This document shows, in pieces, positions 22,434 to 34,616 of a stretch of DNA of 64,000 nucleotides. The translations under genes and the position numbers were made by a program. The stretch's first letter is position 1, and the number at the start of each line of letters is the position of its first letter. Under the pieces are notes generated by a model. That model worked only from the letters and a program-made list of their open reading frames with translations, did no database searches and was not told the origin of the DNA. The DNA lies in assembly GCA_033980235.1 (NCBI GenBank), contig CM067079.1:29724147-29788146 (forward strand). Direction: 5' to 3'. Source of the DNA: Diadema setosum. Lineage: Eukaryota; Echinodermata; Echinoidea; Diadematoida; Diadematidae.

Positions 22434-22736
22434 CCTTAATTAAGGCCCGTACAGGAATTAGCGCCTTGACTAGAACATGTCTGTTGTACTCGATAAGATG
22501 TTCTAAATGAGAGCAATGTACACACTATACTTGTAAATAAACAAGTTGCTGTTCCGGTACATCGCCTCTGAAGTTGTGATGCATTCGTGTTCAGTATAAC
22601 ATAAGTACTGGTTGGAATGAATGCTGGTGAGACTAGGATGGCATCCGGTGGTTCTGGAGCAGAAGACAACTCGTCCAGCAGCCTTTGCGAGCATTCTCGA
22701 GCGGGCTTTGCTGCACCGTGGGATAACTGAGTATCC
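22434..22736. other. Unassigned stretch, possible LTR/leader fragment
   Basis: Contains GTAAATAAACAAGTTG (polyadenylation-like) and, at 22617, a short plus-strand frame that begins MNAGETRMASGGSGAED and stops after 37 residues. Such a layout could be the end of an LTR followed by a gag start, but I see no primer-binding site that convinces me. The start CCTTAATTAAGG is palindromic. Confidence 0.2.
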
Positions 22737-22975
22737 AAAACAGACGTCGGAGAACGAAGTTCAGAACTTTGGAAGGAACAAGTACGTCCGACGTACTTCC
22801 AGAACAGATGTCGGAGAACGAAGTTCAGAACTTTGGAAGGAACAAGTACGTCCGACGTACTTCCAGATCTGACGTCGGGGAACGAAGTACAGTACTTTGG
22901 AAATGAAAAGTACAAACGACGTACTTCCAGGGCGAACGTCGGAGGACGACGTACTCTAGAAACGACGTCGGGAGT
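22737..22975. repeat. 64-bp tandem repeat, nearly four copies
   Basis: CGGAGAACGAAG-type landmarks recur at 22748, 22812, 22876 and 22940, a constant 64-bp step. Each unit contains the dyad AGTACGTCCGACGTACT or a variant. Because 64 is not a multiple of three, the open frames here shift from unit to unit and are not a repeated protein. Confidence 0.85.
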
Positions 22976-24314
22976 GAGAGTGAAAATTCACTGGTCAGTG
23001 TGTTGGGTGAATTAGATGTGAGAAGTGAGAATGTGCCTTTGAATCAGATAGTGTGAAGTGCAAGGTGTAGACTGGTGACGTACAAGTGGTGGGAAACTTA
23101 AGGTTTTATCCTCTTCATAGAGTGATCGTATATTTCGATCAAACGGACGGTCGGCTCGGTCTGCATAAGTGCCAAGGCCCCGTTGTTCGCTACAATACTT
23201 TCCATCAAAAAGCATTACGTGGAATGTATATATAATACTAAAATATATAACGTTATTTATTCATATATTATTTACGTTTTTCATACGCAAGGGATGTTCG
23301 TTTATCCGAAAACGAGAACAAGGTGTGTACAAACGAACTTTCGGAATTTCGAAACTTATTTTTATTTCGGATTGACGAATCTCAGAATTATATTAAACTA
23401 CAGCCAATGATAATTATACATCAAATATCATATACCAGTTATCATGCGACACAGAAGACGGCTCTTGTGTATGGTCCTTCTCTCTTTCTCTCTCTCTCTC
23501 TCTTTCTTTCTCTTTAATGACAACAGTCACATTGTGAACAATTTGAATATTGTGACCTTCCTTGCTGTTTGAACACATTGTCTAAAATTTGATGAAAGCA
23601 AAAACATGCAGGAGTCTTCACATACGCCTGCTTGACTGAACATATTATATGTATAATATGCACATTATGGTTATTCTGTTTTGTACTGGGGGTAGATTGG
23701 TAGGTTAAAAACATGATGAATTTAGTTCACCTAATTCAAGCATGATTTTTTCTTTTTTTTTTAGTTACTGCAGGTTTTGAGAAATGTTGTATTCTCAAGG
23801 GAGTGTCAGGGAGTTTCTATAATGAAGCAGATATTGATTAATTTGACCAAGCTGATCAAATTTGATGTAATTTTTCGATATTGAATATGATCAGCAAAAA
23901 AAAAAAAGAATAAGGTATGTTTTAAACAAAAAGAAGGTGATTCAGCAGCACAAGTTTTTGTGTAATGACGCAGATGGATTGGCTTCATTAAGTTGATCAA
24001 GATGGCTTTTTCTGAGAGTCATGTAGAATTTGGCATGGTATAATCTAAAAAAAACCCAAAACAATCCAGAATATATTGTACATTATGTTGGGGAAAAAAT
24101 GACTTATCAGCACAAGAGAGAATACGGCTGCTTATTTTTGTTCATATCAATTTCGTTGCTAACATGAACCTGATATTGAATGAAATTCAAATAAAGAATA
24201 TCATAAAACAAAAAAGTGGTTGTGTGTGTGTGCGCAAGTGTATGTGTGTGTATGTGTATGTATGTATGTGTGTGTGTCTGGTCATGCATGAAAGACGTTT
24301 GGTGTGATACTTAC

Positions 24315-24475
24315 CTGTGAACAGCAGTCAAAATCATGGTGTCTTGATGCTTAGAATATGACGCATGAAGGAAAGATGATTTCATCAAATCCCAGGCTCA
24401 TAGAAACAACGCGACAATACTGATAAAAGACACTACTTGACTTTTTTTCTTTTAAATATATCGCTTTTTATCTCC
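24315..24475 (-). promoter_or_regulatory. Candidate promoter and 5' non-coding exon of TRIM1
   Basis: On the minus strand, CACAG/GTAAGTATC at 24315/24314 is an ideal splice donor. A TATA-like stretch (GATAAAAAGCGATATATTT, 24453-24472) lies about 140 bp upstream. Joined to the acceptor at 10697, it would make a short leader exon with a small upstream ORF (MILTAVH) before the TRIM start. The implied intron is 13.6 kb, of which 11.2 kb is the unit-specific insertion. The equivalent interval in units 2 to 4 is about 2.2 kb. Gene structure is inferred; no transcript data are available here. Confidence 0.4.
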
Positions 24476-26089
24476 TTTTCTTTCTAGTCTACCCCCCCCC
24501 CCTCACTGCTGAAAGAACTCTATTTTATAGTTGTTTTGCACATGCAAAAAACTCGTTTATTTTTAAAGACTTCCACCACCTGGCTGAATACTTACACTAT
24601 TATAATCGATTCTAAACAGATGACGACTTCTGTATCGTTTCGCTATCTCTCTCTTTTTCTCTTTCTCTCTCTCTTTCTGTCAATGTACGTATCTATACAT
24701 CTATCTATATTTCTCTCATACAGCTTGATAATGACTCTTATTGTTTTTAAAAACTAATGTGATATTCCCAGGGCTCTCGGAAGTGGTTTGACTTCATACA
24801 CACCTTTCGTTGTAATTCCGCGTCTTGGGGGAGTTAACGAGAATGCGCTCGTATGGAATTCGCGGACACAACGGACAAAAAATTATACAGTAACAGATTC
24901 TGTAATCTCTGTTTCTAATCTTTCCCCCCTTTTTTGACAATTTCAATCTACGAGAACACACAACAACAACAAAATGACAAGAAAAAGCGAGTTAAAGTCA
25001 TCACAGATTTTTCTGTTGATTCATGGAATATGGCAAGCGACTTCCAATTACATTGGAAAACGAGGAACACAATTTTTGAAGAGTTTAAACGCAAAAACAG
25101 ATGTATCTTTTTCACCAACTCGAAATATTTAAGACAGAAGCTGTGGAAAAGCAAAATAAATAATTGGACTGTAAGTTATAATTATGATAATATATTCCAA
25201 TATTTTTATCGTTACGTTACCAGCGCAATTTCATTGAATATATTATTCAAATTTATCTCTATTCATTTCGATGATGACTTAGTATACAAACCGTATATTG
25301 AAAATGACCTTTATCTGTTTTTTCATCAAACTGTTCATTTCATTGTAACTCAATTTGGAAAGAGCAGCGAAAAGACCATCATTCGTAAACGTTTCTAGGC
25401 ACTCCCAAATGATCTAACTACAGTTTTGTTGTATACTGTAAAAGTCTTCGTGAAAGCAAATTGACCGAATATTATCAAGGCGCTGATGGTAGTAAGGTAA
25501 CGAACAGTATACACCAATTTGCTTTTATTTCCTAATCAAGACAATTGTGTCATCATAATTTTGCCTCACGAAATGTTGTACCAGCTACTATCATCTTGAA
25601 ACGGAAATTGGCGGTATCAGATTTTACTCCAAACGTAGAAGCAAGACTCAGGATATATATCTAAACAGAGCTGTAAAGTTTTCATCCATGACACACAGTC
25701 ACTAGTGTATTGCTGTGTTTACATTAATGTACGGAGTAGTTGGATACTCGATGCAATGTACACATGAACTTCACTCGACTGTAGTTGAGAGTATAAGTGA
25801 TATTTATTGGCGAATCTTTCTGATATAAAACATGAATATACAAGCAGTTGCATAGAGGTGTGATCGTGTTAATGCTAGGATGAGGGACGAGGTGTAGTGG
25901 TCAGTCTTACTTTGAAAGTTGTCAACGATATTTATGTGAGATCATTGATCAAGAGGAAGTGATGGACAGTCATGGCAATGGAATGTGTGCTGGTTTAGAG
26001 TGAGAGGAAAGACTGGACATAGGTGGCGTGATTATAGTAGAATCATACCGTTCAGTGGTCAGTGGAGATTACACCAGGGCCCTGTTTCA

Positions 26090-28690
26090 TAAGGCTGTTC
26101 GTAAAGTTATGCACGATCAGTGTGTGGGACTTTGTGTTGGTTTGATGATGCACGGTCATAAATGCAATATAACATCTAAATCATGTTACATTAATTTCTA
26201 ATCACAGTATAATTAGTCCACCCAATTTCTCATTTTGTCTTGACTAGCGTGAAAATATCATCATTATGTTAAGCGAGCTGTACGGAACAAAAATACAACA
26301 GAATAATCATACAATGAAGATAATCCATATTAAAAGATAGAAAAATAAGACAACAAACCAAAAAAAAAAAACCCACTGTAAACAAAGAGTCACGTAGTAT
26401 AAGTACAGACATATGATAAAACAAACAAACAAACAACATGTGACAAGGGAATGAGAAACGGTAATTACTAACCGTGTTTCAGAGAAAGAATTCAGTAAAG
26501 AGGGCAGAGAAAAAGACGACACAATGTCATAATGAATGTAACGCGGTATGGATGGATGTACAGATTTCTTTTGTTTAAGACAATTCGGAAGACATTGAAA
26601 AATTGCAACGAAATACTACAAAACTTCGTTTAGACAAAAATCAATACAAGCACGTACATACGCTAATGTAACATCTAAATCATGTATCATTAATTTCTAA
26701 TCACAGTATAATTATTTCACAGAAGTTTGCATTTTGTCTTTATTAGCGTGATAATATCATCATCATGTTAAGCGAGCTGTACAGGAATGAACTATACGAT
26801 GCGAATTATGAACATTGATGGCTACGAACGAAGTCTACTACCAGCAATCAACAACGTGCTGTTATCTATGATAAAAGTGATACTATTGTATAAAAGTTGA
26901 CCCACACATTTTCCAAGATCAACATGCATGACATACGAGTTCCATCTTTTCAATTTTCATTTCATTTCATTTTCAACAACGCAAAATATTTTATACACAA
27001 AATAACACAGTATCAATACATTGTAGTTACAAAGAAAAATACGTGAAATCGGCAATACAATAAGCATCATAAAAGCAGATGAATCAATTTGAAATTAAAG
27101 TTTCAGGAAATGGAGGAGACAGAGAGACACTTCTCGTGGAGCCGAGTTTATTATTTAACCATGGTATAAAGCTCGCTATCAGGTTAAAGCTGTTTTTCTG
27201 CAAGGCCGTAAAATGATAACAAAACAAAGAAATTATACAACGAAGTGAATCCAAGTTAAAAGATACAAAATTAAGAAAAAAAAATAAGAAAAAAACACAG
27301 ATAAAGAGTCACGTAGAATAAGTACAGACATTTCAGTCCTCACACAAAATCAGTGTGTGCGACTTTGTGTTGGTTTTGAGATGCACGGTCATAAATGCAC
27401 TGTAACTTCTAAATCATGTATCATTAATTTCTAATCACAGTATTAGTTCACAGAAATTCTCATTTTGTCTTGACTAGAGTGATTACATCATCATCACGTT
27501 TAGTCTGCTGTACAGGTATTAACTACGATGCTAATTATTAACATTGATGGTTACTAACAAAATCTACTACCAGCAATAAACAACGTGCTGTTATCTAACA
27601 TAAAAATGATACTACATACATTGTATATACAATAGTTGACCCACACATTTTCCAAGATCAACATGAGTTTCAATTTTTTCTCTTCATTTCATTTCATTTC
27701 CAAGAAAGCAAAATATTTCTATACAAAAATTAACACAGTATCAATACAATATTTAGTAACAAAGAAAAATACGTGTAAGTAACAATATTACCCATCATAA
27801 AAGCAGATGAAATTAAATTGAAATTAAAGTTGCAGGAAATGGAGGAGGCGATGAGACATTTCTCCTCGTGGACAAAATAAACTGAGCAGAGTTTATCTAT
27901 TTTACCATGGTATAAAGCTTGCTATCAGGTAAAAACTGTTTTTCTGTAAGGCCATGAAATGATAACAAAACATAGAAATGATACAACGAAGTGAATCCTA
28001 GTTAAAAGATAAAAAATTAAGACAAAAAAAAACAAGAAAAAAAAATGCAAAAAAGGAGAGTCATGTAGTATAAGTACAGACATTTCATTCCTTTCCTACA
28101 CACAAGATCGTTAATTGCGACGTTGTGTTGGTTTTGTGATACACAGTCTTAAATGCACTATAACATCTTAATCATGTACATGTATCATTAATTTCTAATC
28201 ACAGTATAATTAGTCCACAGAAGTTTTCATTTTGTCTTGACTAGCGGGATGATATCATCATCATATTCAGCGTGCTGTACAGGAATGAACTACGATGCTG
28301 ATTATTAACATTGATGGGTACGAACAAAGTCTATGCCAGCAATAAACAACGCGCCGTTATCTATGATAAAAGTGATACTACAAATGTATATAGTGACCCA
28401 CACATTTTCAAAGATTAACATATGAGTTGAGCTGAAAAAAGCTTGCTATCAACTGATATATGCTGTTTTTCAGCAAGGCCGTAAAATGATTACACGTGGA
28501 ATAAAAATACAACATGGAAATCATACAATGGAGAGATTCCAAGTTAAAAGATACAAACTAATGCTGAAAGACACCAAGAAAAAAATACTGCAAAAGAAGA
28601 GAAAAAAAAAGAGTAACGTAGTATAAGTATAGACGGATGATAAACAAACAATTTATGACAAGGTAGTGAGGAACGGTTAGTACTGACCAT
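26090..28690. repeat. ~0.7-kb subrepeat array in unit 1
   Basis: The landmark TTCTAATCACAGTAT occurs near 26200, 26698, 27430 and 28193, and GCGAGCTGTACAGG-like segments follow each. Spacing is about 500, 730 and 765 bp. Each full repeat ends with ACCATGGTATAAAGC and an A-rich tail. No repeat has a conserved reading frame. The array is shorter in unit 3 and absent from unit 2. Confidence 0.7.
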
Positions 28691-29131
28691 GAAAAAAAGA
28701 TATAAATAAGGTTGATTACTTTACAAAGGAAATGTGAAAATTGCTTTTAAGAAGGCGGTAATTGAGGCTATAGATATCGTTTCTAAATTTTCTAAAACTA
28801 TGACTACTAACTGAAAGGGTGAAATAAGTCTTAGTCCTACCTTGTCGATTTGGTTAGGCAATAAATCGTAGACATTAATCAAACATATTTTTCTTATCTT
28901 AATGTACGAAGGACTATATTAAGACACTTCAGTTAATCTCTGTCCTCTTAGTGTTGTTCACTTGCAGCTTCTCGCTCATATTTTGGTGCACCACAATATC
29001 AGCGTTTCATCACTTCAAACTCCTCCGTTACAAGTGACGTCAGTTTATTTACAAAAAGAAAAATGAGCTATTGCAGACATCAGAAAGTACAGAACATTTG
29101 CAACTTAAAATACGCAAGAAAATGAACATGA

Positions 29132-29164
<33 letters not shown>

Positions 29165-30337
29165 TAGGGAGAAGCTGATAGAGGTTTGGTATGGTTGTTT
29201 GGGAAAGCGAATTGATGACAAGGAATAATCTGACATATATTGATTTCGTTTGGATCTGTGTGACCATTTCATCAAAATTCTTGTAGAATTCTCTAAAATA
29301 CTCTCTTCCACCAAAGCAGTGTTTTGGCATGTTTGGTTTGTTTGTTTGTTTGTTTGTTGTTTCGTTGCAAAGCAAAATAAATCTCATCCCTCCCTAATAA
29401 CTACAACAGCTACTTTTCTTACTTTTTCTTATTTCCGTCTTAGCTACGTCAGTGTAGGGTAATTTGTCAATCAGTTGCAACAGCTACTTTGCTTTAAAAT
29501 GGAGATGGAGATTAATGTCACTGTTCCCTGGCTGATAAAGGCAGCGTGTTTGCATGCCATGAATGCGATAAGTTTTCGGATCCATTATATGAATTGTTTT
29601 CTGAATGCCGATGAAGCAGAAAATCGCTGTTCACTCTCATATTTTAGTCCTAATATGCGATGTGACTTTCTGGATTCAAGAACGAAGCTACACTTATACC
29701 ATTCACACAACCTCACTCAATAGATCATTGAGCACACTAACATATACAAGTGTAAATACAAACAGAGCACAGAGCAAAATAATATGATTCAGTATCACGG
29801 ATTATAGCGTATAAAGTTTTTCTCCTATTAGATCAAACAGGGCAATGTATATCAAAGGAAAACTAGGGAATTGGAGGATATTTGTTTTGCTTGGGAACGT
29901 CTAGAATATTTGAAATATTATTCTGATAACTCCTGCTGAGCAGAGTTAACTATCATATTCAAACATGTAAAGAGTTTCATCACAAAATGGGGTAAGTGCC
30001 AATTCTAAAAAATAATGACAATAACTAAAGTAAGTCCATAATAATCTCATATAGCAAAATCAAACCTTCTAGTGATACCTTACATGTATTCTAAAAAGAA
30101 TGAAGTAATGTAAAATCAATGACTAATATTCCTATTAATTGCTTTTATTTTTAGCAGCTTTAATCGTAAATATCTCAACTTCAAGAAGAATGAAGTTAGC
30201 TCATTTTGCGATAAAACTCTTCAAATAAATAACACGGAACAATTTCACCAGACATATAAGTCTGTGTTCACTTAGAATATCGCACCAAAGAATTCATTTT
30301 CTCCAACACGCTACTGCAGAACCAATCGCATTTCACA

Positions 30338-32179
30338 TTACATCACATCAATGATGCAGAGTCTATCTAAGTAGCAGAGAGCTTTCTCTCCACTCTCAAA
30401 CTCTTGTAGATAGAACGGATATACTCCTTGTGGCATTTTGAATTCAGTAATGAGATTGCACACGTGCTCAAAATCTCTCGTGTATCGATCGATACTGACG
30501 AGACCCTCCACGCGCTTCACCCAGGCTACAATGACCGAGTCATCTCGACACACAGCTGGGAAGGCAAACATACCCTCCTTCATCAAGACATTCTCCTTCT
30601 TCCCTAGACCATCGAGACAGACAACAGCTGATTCGTCTGTCAGTATCAGTTTGCCCGTGGTGTGAAAGGAAAATAATTGCTGGGGACAATATCCATCACA
30701 TGTTATTTCCCTGACTGCCTTACCACCCTGTATGGTAAATACCTGGATCTTTTTGAGTATCCAATAACCCACGTAAATATCATCATCTGTATCCACAGTG
30801 AGTCCACCAATCCCTCCTTCATTAGTAGTCATCGTCTCAAACGTGACGTCAAGCTTCTCCCACTGTGGAGTGTATAATGATATATTGTTGCCTACATCAC
30901 ATATAACACTCAAACCATCAGACAGGAATCCAATTCCCCAGACACTGACATCCTTCAGTACGGTCTGCTGTAACTCACCACCAGGGGAGTAGAGACGGAT
31001 TCCGCCTTTGAACGATAACACTGCCATCTTACCGTCTGGAGCACGAACGGCACACCTCATGCAGTGTATGCTAGGGAGCTCTACGTCTGCTTTGACATCC
31101 CACGTGTAACCTCTCAGCTCTCCAAGACGAAGTTCATTGACCTTCGCTTCTTTACGGAATGAAATCTTTTGAGCCCGTTCTACCACACCTTTCGGTGGTT
31201 GGTCGTCAGGATTATCTCGTTCCAGTAAGCTCTTCAAGTTCCCGCATAGCGTGTCATGTGCAAACAAGGCGTCTTTCTCGAGCGGTACCTTCATACCGTT
31301 AGTTACCAGCTCTTCCATAGCGTTCATGTGACTGAATGTTTGACGACTCTCTTCCTCCATAGTTTGTAATTCCTTCTCGAATTTTTCAGACAATCGTTTC
31401 ACTCGACATTTCAGGGCCTCTCTTCTAGTTGACAATAGTTCCATGTATTCCTCGTAGGTCTTGTCGATGTCATCACTGAGTCTTCTCATCATGTTTGTTA
31501 TTTCATCACGCTGTGTCTTTATGAAATCGATATGATTACCAATGGCTGTTTTCTTTGATTTTGCTCTATCTTGTAACTTCTTGATATTTTCCTTCAAATT
31601 CTCCTCATGGATAGCTGCCTCTTCGATCTGATGCCCTGCTTGTAAGTGCCTTACCATCCCGCACTTGCTGCAAATGTACTCCCGACATTTGGTGCAGAAA
31701 TACTCCTCATCATCGTTAGGATGTTTCTTACATTTCCGTCGCTTCTCAAGAGGAACTTTTCCTGAGAGTACGTCACTCATGGCCACCATTTTGTGATTGG
31801 AGACCAGTTTCCAGTTCTTGTGGCCATTCTCACACGATTCACACATGTATTTCCCACAGTCCTGACAGTAGGACACAGCTGGCTGCTTTTCGTCCATCTC
31901 ACAAACTGTACAAACTGGATTCTTGGTTTTCACTTCGTCCACAAGAGAATTCACTGGTACGTTTGTTTGTAACTTACTCACATCTCCACTTGGAACGGGC
32001 GTTTCTTTCCTGCATATGGGGCATGCTATAGTTTGTCGGCTGGGCTGAGTTTGACAGATTTGTTGCAAGCAGTGTTTGCAGAAGGTGTGTGAACATATCA
32101 GTGATTTAGGTTGGTTGAAAAGTGTCAGGCAGATAGGACACTCCAGATTCTGGATGCTGATTGGATGAAACGTTGCCAT
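30338..32179 (-). CDS. TRIM protein 2: RING, two B-boxes, coiled coil, NHL-like propeller
   Basis: 613 residues, collinear with TRIM protein 1. RING and B-box zinc ligands are all kept at the same positions, although nearby residues differ (for example CKHCLQQICQ in place of CKDCLQQIFQ). By eye about 90% of residues 1-360 match copy 1, but clearly fewer of residues 361-613. Propeller segments that vary include LSFKGGIRLYS, SVWGIGFLSDGLSVICD and YWILKKIQVF. The start is in a strong context (ACCATGG) 14 bases inside a candidate acceptor (intron end at 32194). Likely a cytoplasmic E3 ligase whose propeller chooses the target. The target is unknown. Confidence 0.93.
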   Translation of the reverse strand: MATFHPISIQNLECPICLTLFNQPKSLICSHTFCKHCLQQICQTQPSRQTIACPICRKETPVPSGDVSKLQTNVPVNSLVDEVKTKNPVCTVCEMDEKQPAVSYCQDCGKYMCESCENGHKNWKLVSNHKMVAMSDVLSGKVPLEKRRKCKKHPNDDEEYFCTKCREYICSKCGMVRHLQAGHQIEEAAIHEENLKENIKKLQDRAKSKKTAIGNHIDFIKTQRDEITNMMRRLSDDIDKTYEEYMELLSTRREALKCRVKRLSEKFEKELQTMEEESRQTFSHMNAMEELVTNGMKVPLEKDALFAHDTLCGNLKSLLERDNPDDQPPKGVVERAQKISFRKEAKVNELRLGELRGYTWDVKADVELPSIHCMRCAVRAPDGKMAVLSFKGGIRLYSPGGELQQTVLKDVSVWGIGFLSDGLSVICDVGNNISLYTPQWEKLDVTFETMTTNEGGIGGLTVDTDDDIYVGYWILKKIQVFTIQGGKAVREITCDGYCPQQLFSFHTTGKLILTDESAVVCLDGLGKKENVLMKEGMFAFPAVCRDDSVIVAWVKRVEGLVSIDRYTRDFEHVCNLITEFKMPQGVYPFYLQEFESGEKALCYLDRLCIIDVM

Positions 32180-33360
32180 GGTGTCTGTATGTCCTATAAT
32201 AGCAAAAGAACCACATAACGGTAAACACGCCCAGGTGTACTAGGAGAAATATGAATTCTCATTTACCAAAGGCATAGAAACGTGGAATATCCTTGACGAT
32301 ATATCATACACAAAAGTTGTAATGTTAAAAAAGAATATCAATAAAAAGGTGATCGAAATGAGAAAAATTATCACCTATGAAACGTGTCTGTGTTTGTCCT
32401 CATGCCATGTAACAAGGTGGCTTACAGGTAATACATGATAATCTATTTCCTTTAGAAATATGAGAGATAGTCTTATTCTTTTCATTTGCAAGAAGATATT
32501 GACATCCTTTGTCTTAGAAAACATGTGAGAACTCCGTTCATTCACTTCATACATCAAGAGCTGATTTAGGCCAAAAAAAGTGTTTCTTCCCAGAGTCATA
32601 ATGTGCTATGCCAATCAAAACCTAGAACTGAATATAATGCTCCTTCTCATATGCTGCAGGCAAATCGTTTAATGAGTTATCCATTTTTATTCCAACAGCT
32701 TCCTCATTGCAAACATTTAAGAATCGTGGGCTTCCTTAAAGCAGATCTTTGTGGCACTGAATGGGACACCCCGCTTTTAAAGAAGACTTAATGAATAATG
32801 AATAAAGAAAAAACACACAAACAAACAAACACGAAACAAACACACTTACACACACACAAACACACACGCAACAATCATGGATTATTTGTAAAGAAAAAAG
32901 TACGTGACAGCCATACACAATATTTAGTAGCTCTCGCATAGTGTGTCAATAATCATTTCGTATGCTTACCAAGTAGCTGGCTGCACTTCCGGGTTCAAGT
33001 TTGCTAATTTCTGTCTGGCTCCGAATCAAATTTAGGCATGAGATCACATAAAATCTGTTGTTTAGCCTGTAGGAAGGTGTGAACACATGTAAGATTGCAT
33101 GTGATCTTACTTTTTACTGGACCCCAGCAAAATCCTGAGAGTTTGTTTGAGGACAGAGAGATACATTGCGTAGTGCGCACAAAATGGCCGGGCGGTTCGT
33201 GCAACTTTCAGAGGGGTGTTTGTATTCTTTGCGAACTTTCACCCTGATCGCTGCCAGGAAGCGGGTTTTCCCCACATCTCAAACACTGTGTCTAACTGAA
33301 AATCACAAGGCATAATGATTAACCATTACCATAGTATCATCAACACGTCGAGGATATACT
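32180..33360. other. TRIM2 5' flank (probable intron), B type then common
   Basis: 32180-32640 matches only the flank of TRIM4 (55225-56030). From about 32700 it joins the sequence common to all units. No coding frame is shared between copies. Confidence 0.55.
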
Positions 33361-33637
33361 TTCCATCAAAAAGCATTACGTGGAATGTACATATAATACT
33401 AAAATATATAACGTTATTTATTCATATATTTTTTTCGTTTTTCATACGCAAGGAATGTTCGTTTATCCGAAAACGAGAACAAGGTGTGTACAAACGAACT
33501 TTCGGAATTTCGAAATTGTGTTTTTATTTCGGATTGACGAATCTCGGAATTATATTAAACTACAACCAACGATAATTATACATCAAATATCATATACCAG
33601 TTATCATGCGACACAGAAGACGGCTCTTGTGTATGGT

Positions 33638-33677
<40 letters not shown>

Positions 33678-34453
33678 CTCTTCAATGGCTACAGTCACAT
33701 TGTGAACATTTTGAATATTGTGACCTTCCTTGCTGTTTGAACACATTGTCTAAAATTTGATGAAAGCAAAAACATGCAGGAGTCTTCACATACGCCTGCT
33801 TGACTGAACATATTATATGTATAATATGCACATTATGGTTATTCTGTTTTGTACTGGGGGTAGATTGGTAGGTTAAAAACATGATGAATTTAGTTCAGCT
33901 AATTCAAGCATGATTTTTTTTTTTAGTTACTGCAGGTTTTGGGAAATGTTGTATTCTCAAGGGAGTGTCAGGGACTTTCTATAATGAAGCAGATATTGAT
34001 TAATTTGACCAAGCTGATCAAATTTGATGTCATTTTTCGATATTGAATATGATCAGCAAAAAAAAAAAGGTATGTTTTAAATAAGAAGAAGGTGATTCAG
34101 CAGCACAAGTTTTTGTGTAATGACGCAGATGGATTGGCTTCATTAAGTTGATCAAGATGGCTTTTTCTGAGAGTCATGTAGAATTTGATGTAATTTCTGT
34201 TATACATAAACAATCCAGAATATACTATTATGTTGGGAAAAAAATGACTTATCAGCACAAGAGAGAATACGGCTGCTTATTTTTGTTCATATTAATTTCG
34301 TTGCTAACATTGACCTGATATTGAATGAAATTCATATAAAGAATATCATAAAACAAAAAAGTGGTTGTGTGTGTTTGCGTAAGCGTGTGTGTGTACGTGT
34401 ATGTATGTGTGTGTGTATGGTCATGCATGAAAGACGTTTGGTGTGATACTTAC

Positions 34454-34616
34454 CTGTGAACAGCAGTCAAAATCATGGTGTCTTTATGCTTAGAAAATGA
34501 CGCATGAAGGAAAGATGATTTCATCAAATCCCAGGCTCATATAGAAACAACGCGACAATACTGATAAAAGACACTCCTTGACTTTTTCTTTCTGTTAAAT
34601 ATATCGCTTTTTATCT
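34454..34616 (-). promoter_or_regulatory. Candidate promoter and 5' non-coding exon of TRIM2
   Basis: Same layout as in unit 1: minus-strand donor CACAG/GTAAGTATC at 34454/34453 and a TATA-like GATAAAAAGCGATATATTT at about 34594-34613. A palindromic TTTGCACATGCAAA further upstream (about 34685) is shared with units 1 and 3. The implied intron to 32194 is about 2.3 kb. Confidence 0.4.

Larger units (their letters stand above)
11962..23194. mobile_element. Composite 11.2-kb insertion specific to unit 1
   Basis: Units 2 and 3 read straight through CACGTCGAGGATATAC to TTTCCATCAAAAAGC. In unit 1 these two halves are separated by 11,233 bp. The insert starts TGTAAC, ends GCTACA, and is flanked by ATAC on both sides (11958-11961 and 23195-23198), fitting a 4-bp target-site duplication. 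TG...CA ends suit an LTR element, but I could not find matching LTRs. A DNA transposon with very short inverted ends is the alternative. Inside are a possible transposon exon (12867), a non-LTR retrotransposon, a THAP exon fragment, a large foldback element and a 64-bp tandem repeat. A TTAAAGGG end like those of the TTAA elements lies at 12443. Confidence 0.6.
7624..29563. repeat. TRIM duplication unit 1 (A type), with 11.2-kb insertion
   Basis: The unit begins at the landmark GCGATAAGTTTTCGG and the next copy of that landmark is at 29564. In order it holds the TRIM1 3' flank (7624-8838), the TRIM1 CDS on the minus strand, the A-type 5' flank with the telomere-like MITE (10681-11961) and the composite insertion 11962-23194. 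It then holds the candidate promoter and first exon (about 24.3-24.5 kb), non-coding sequence shared with units 3 and 4, a ~0.7-kb subrepeat array (26.1-28.7 kb) and the next 3' flank. Outside the listed features I see no coding sequence. Confidence 0.85.

Noticed and set aside
22436..22915. 159-codon minus-strand frame
   Set aside because: Runs through the 64-bp tandem repeat, whose period is not a multiple of three. No conserved domain.
24934..25398. 154-codon frame in unit 1, the longest outside TRIM and transposon genes
   Set aside because: The equivalent sequences in units 2 and 4 are frameshifted or stopped (for example GTATTCATTTTCA versus GTATCTTTTTCA, and an in-frame TGA in unit 4). 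It is not conserved as protein.
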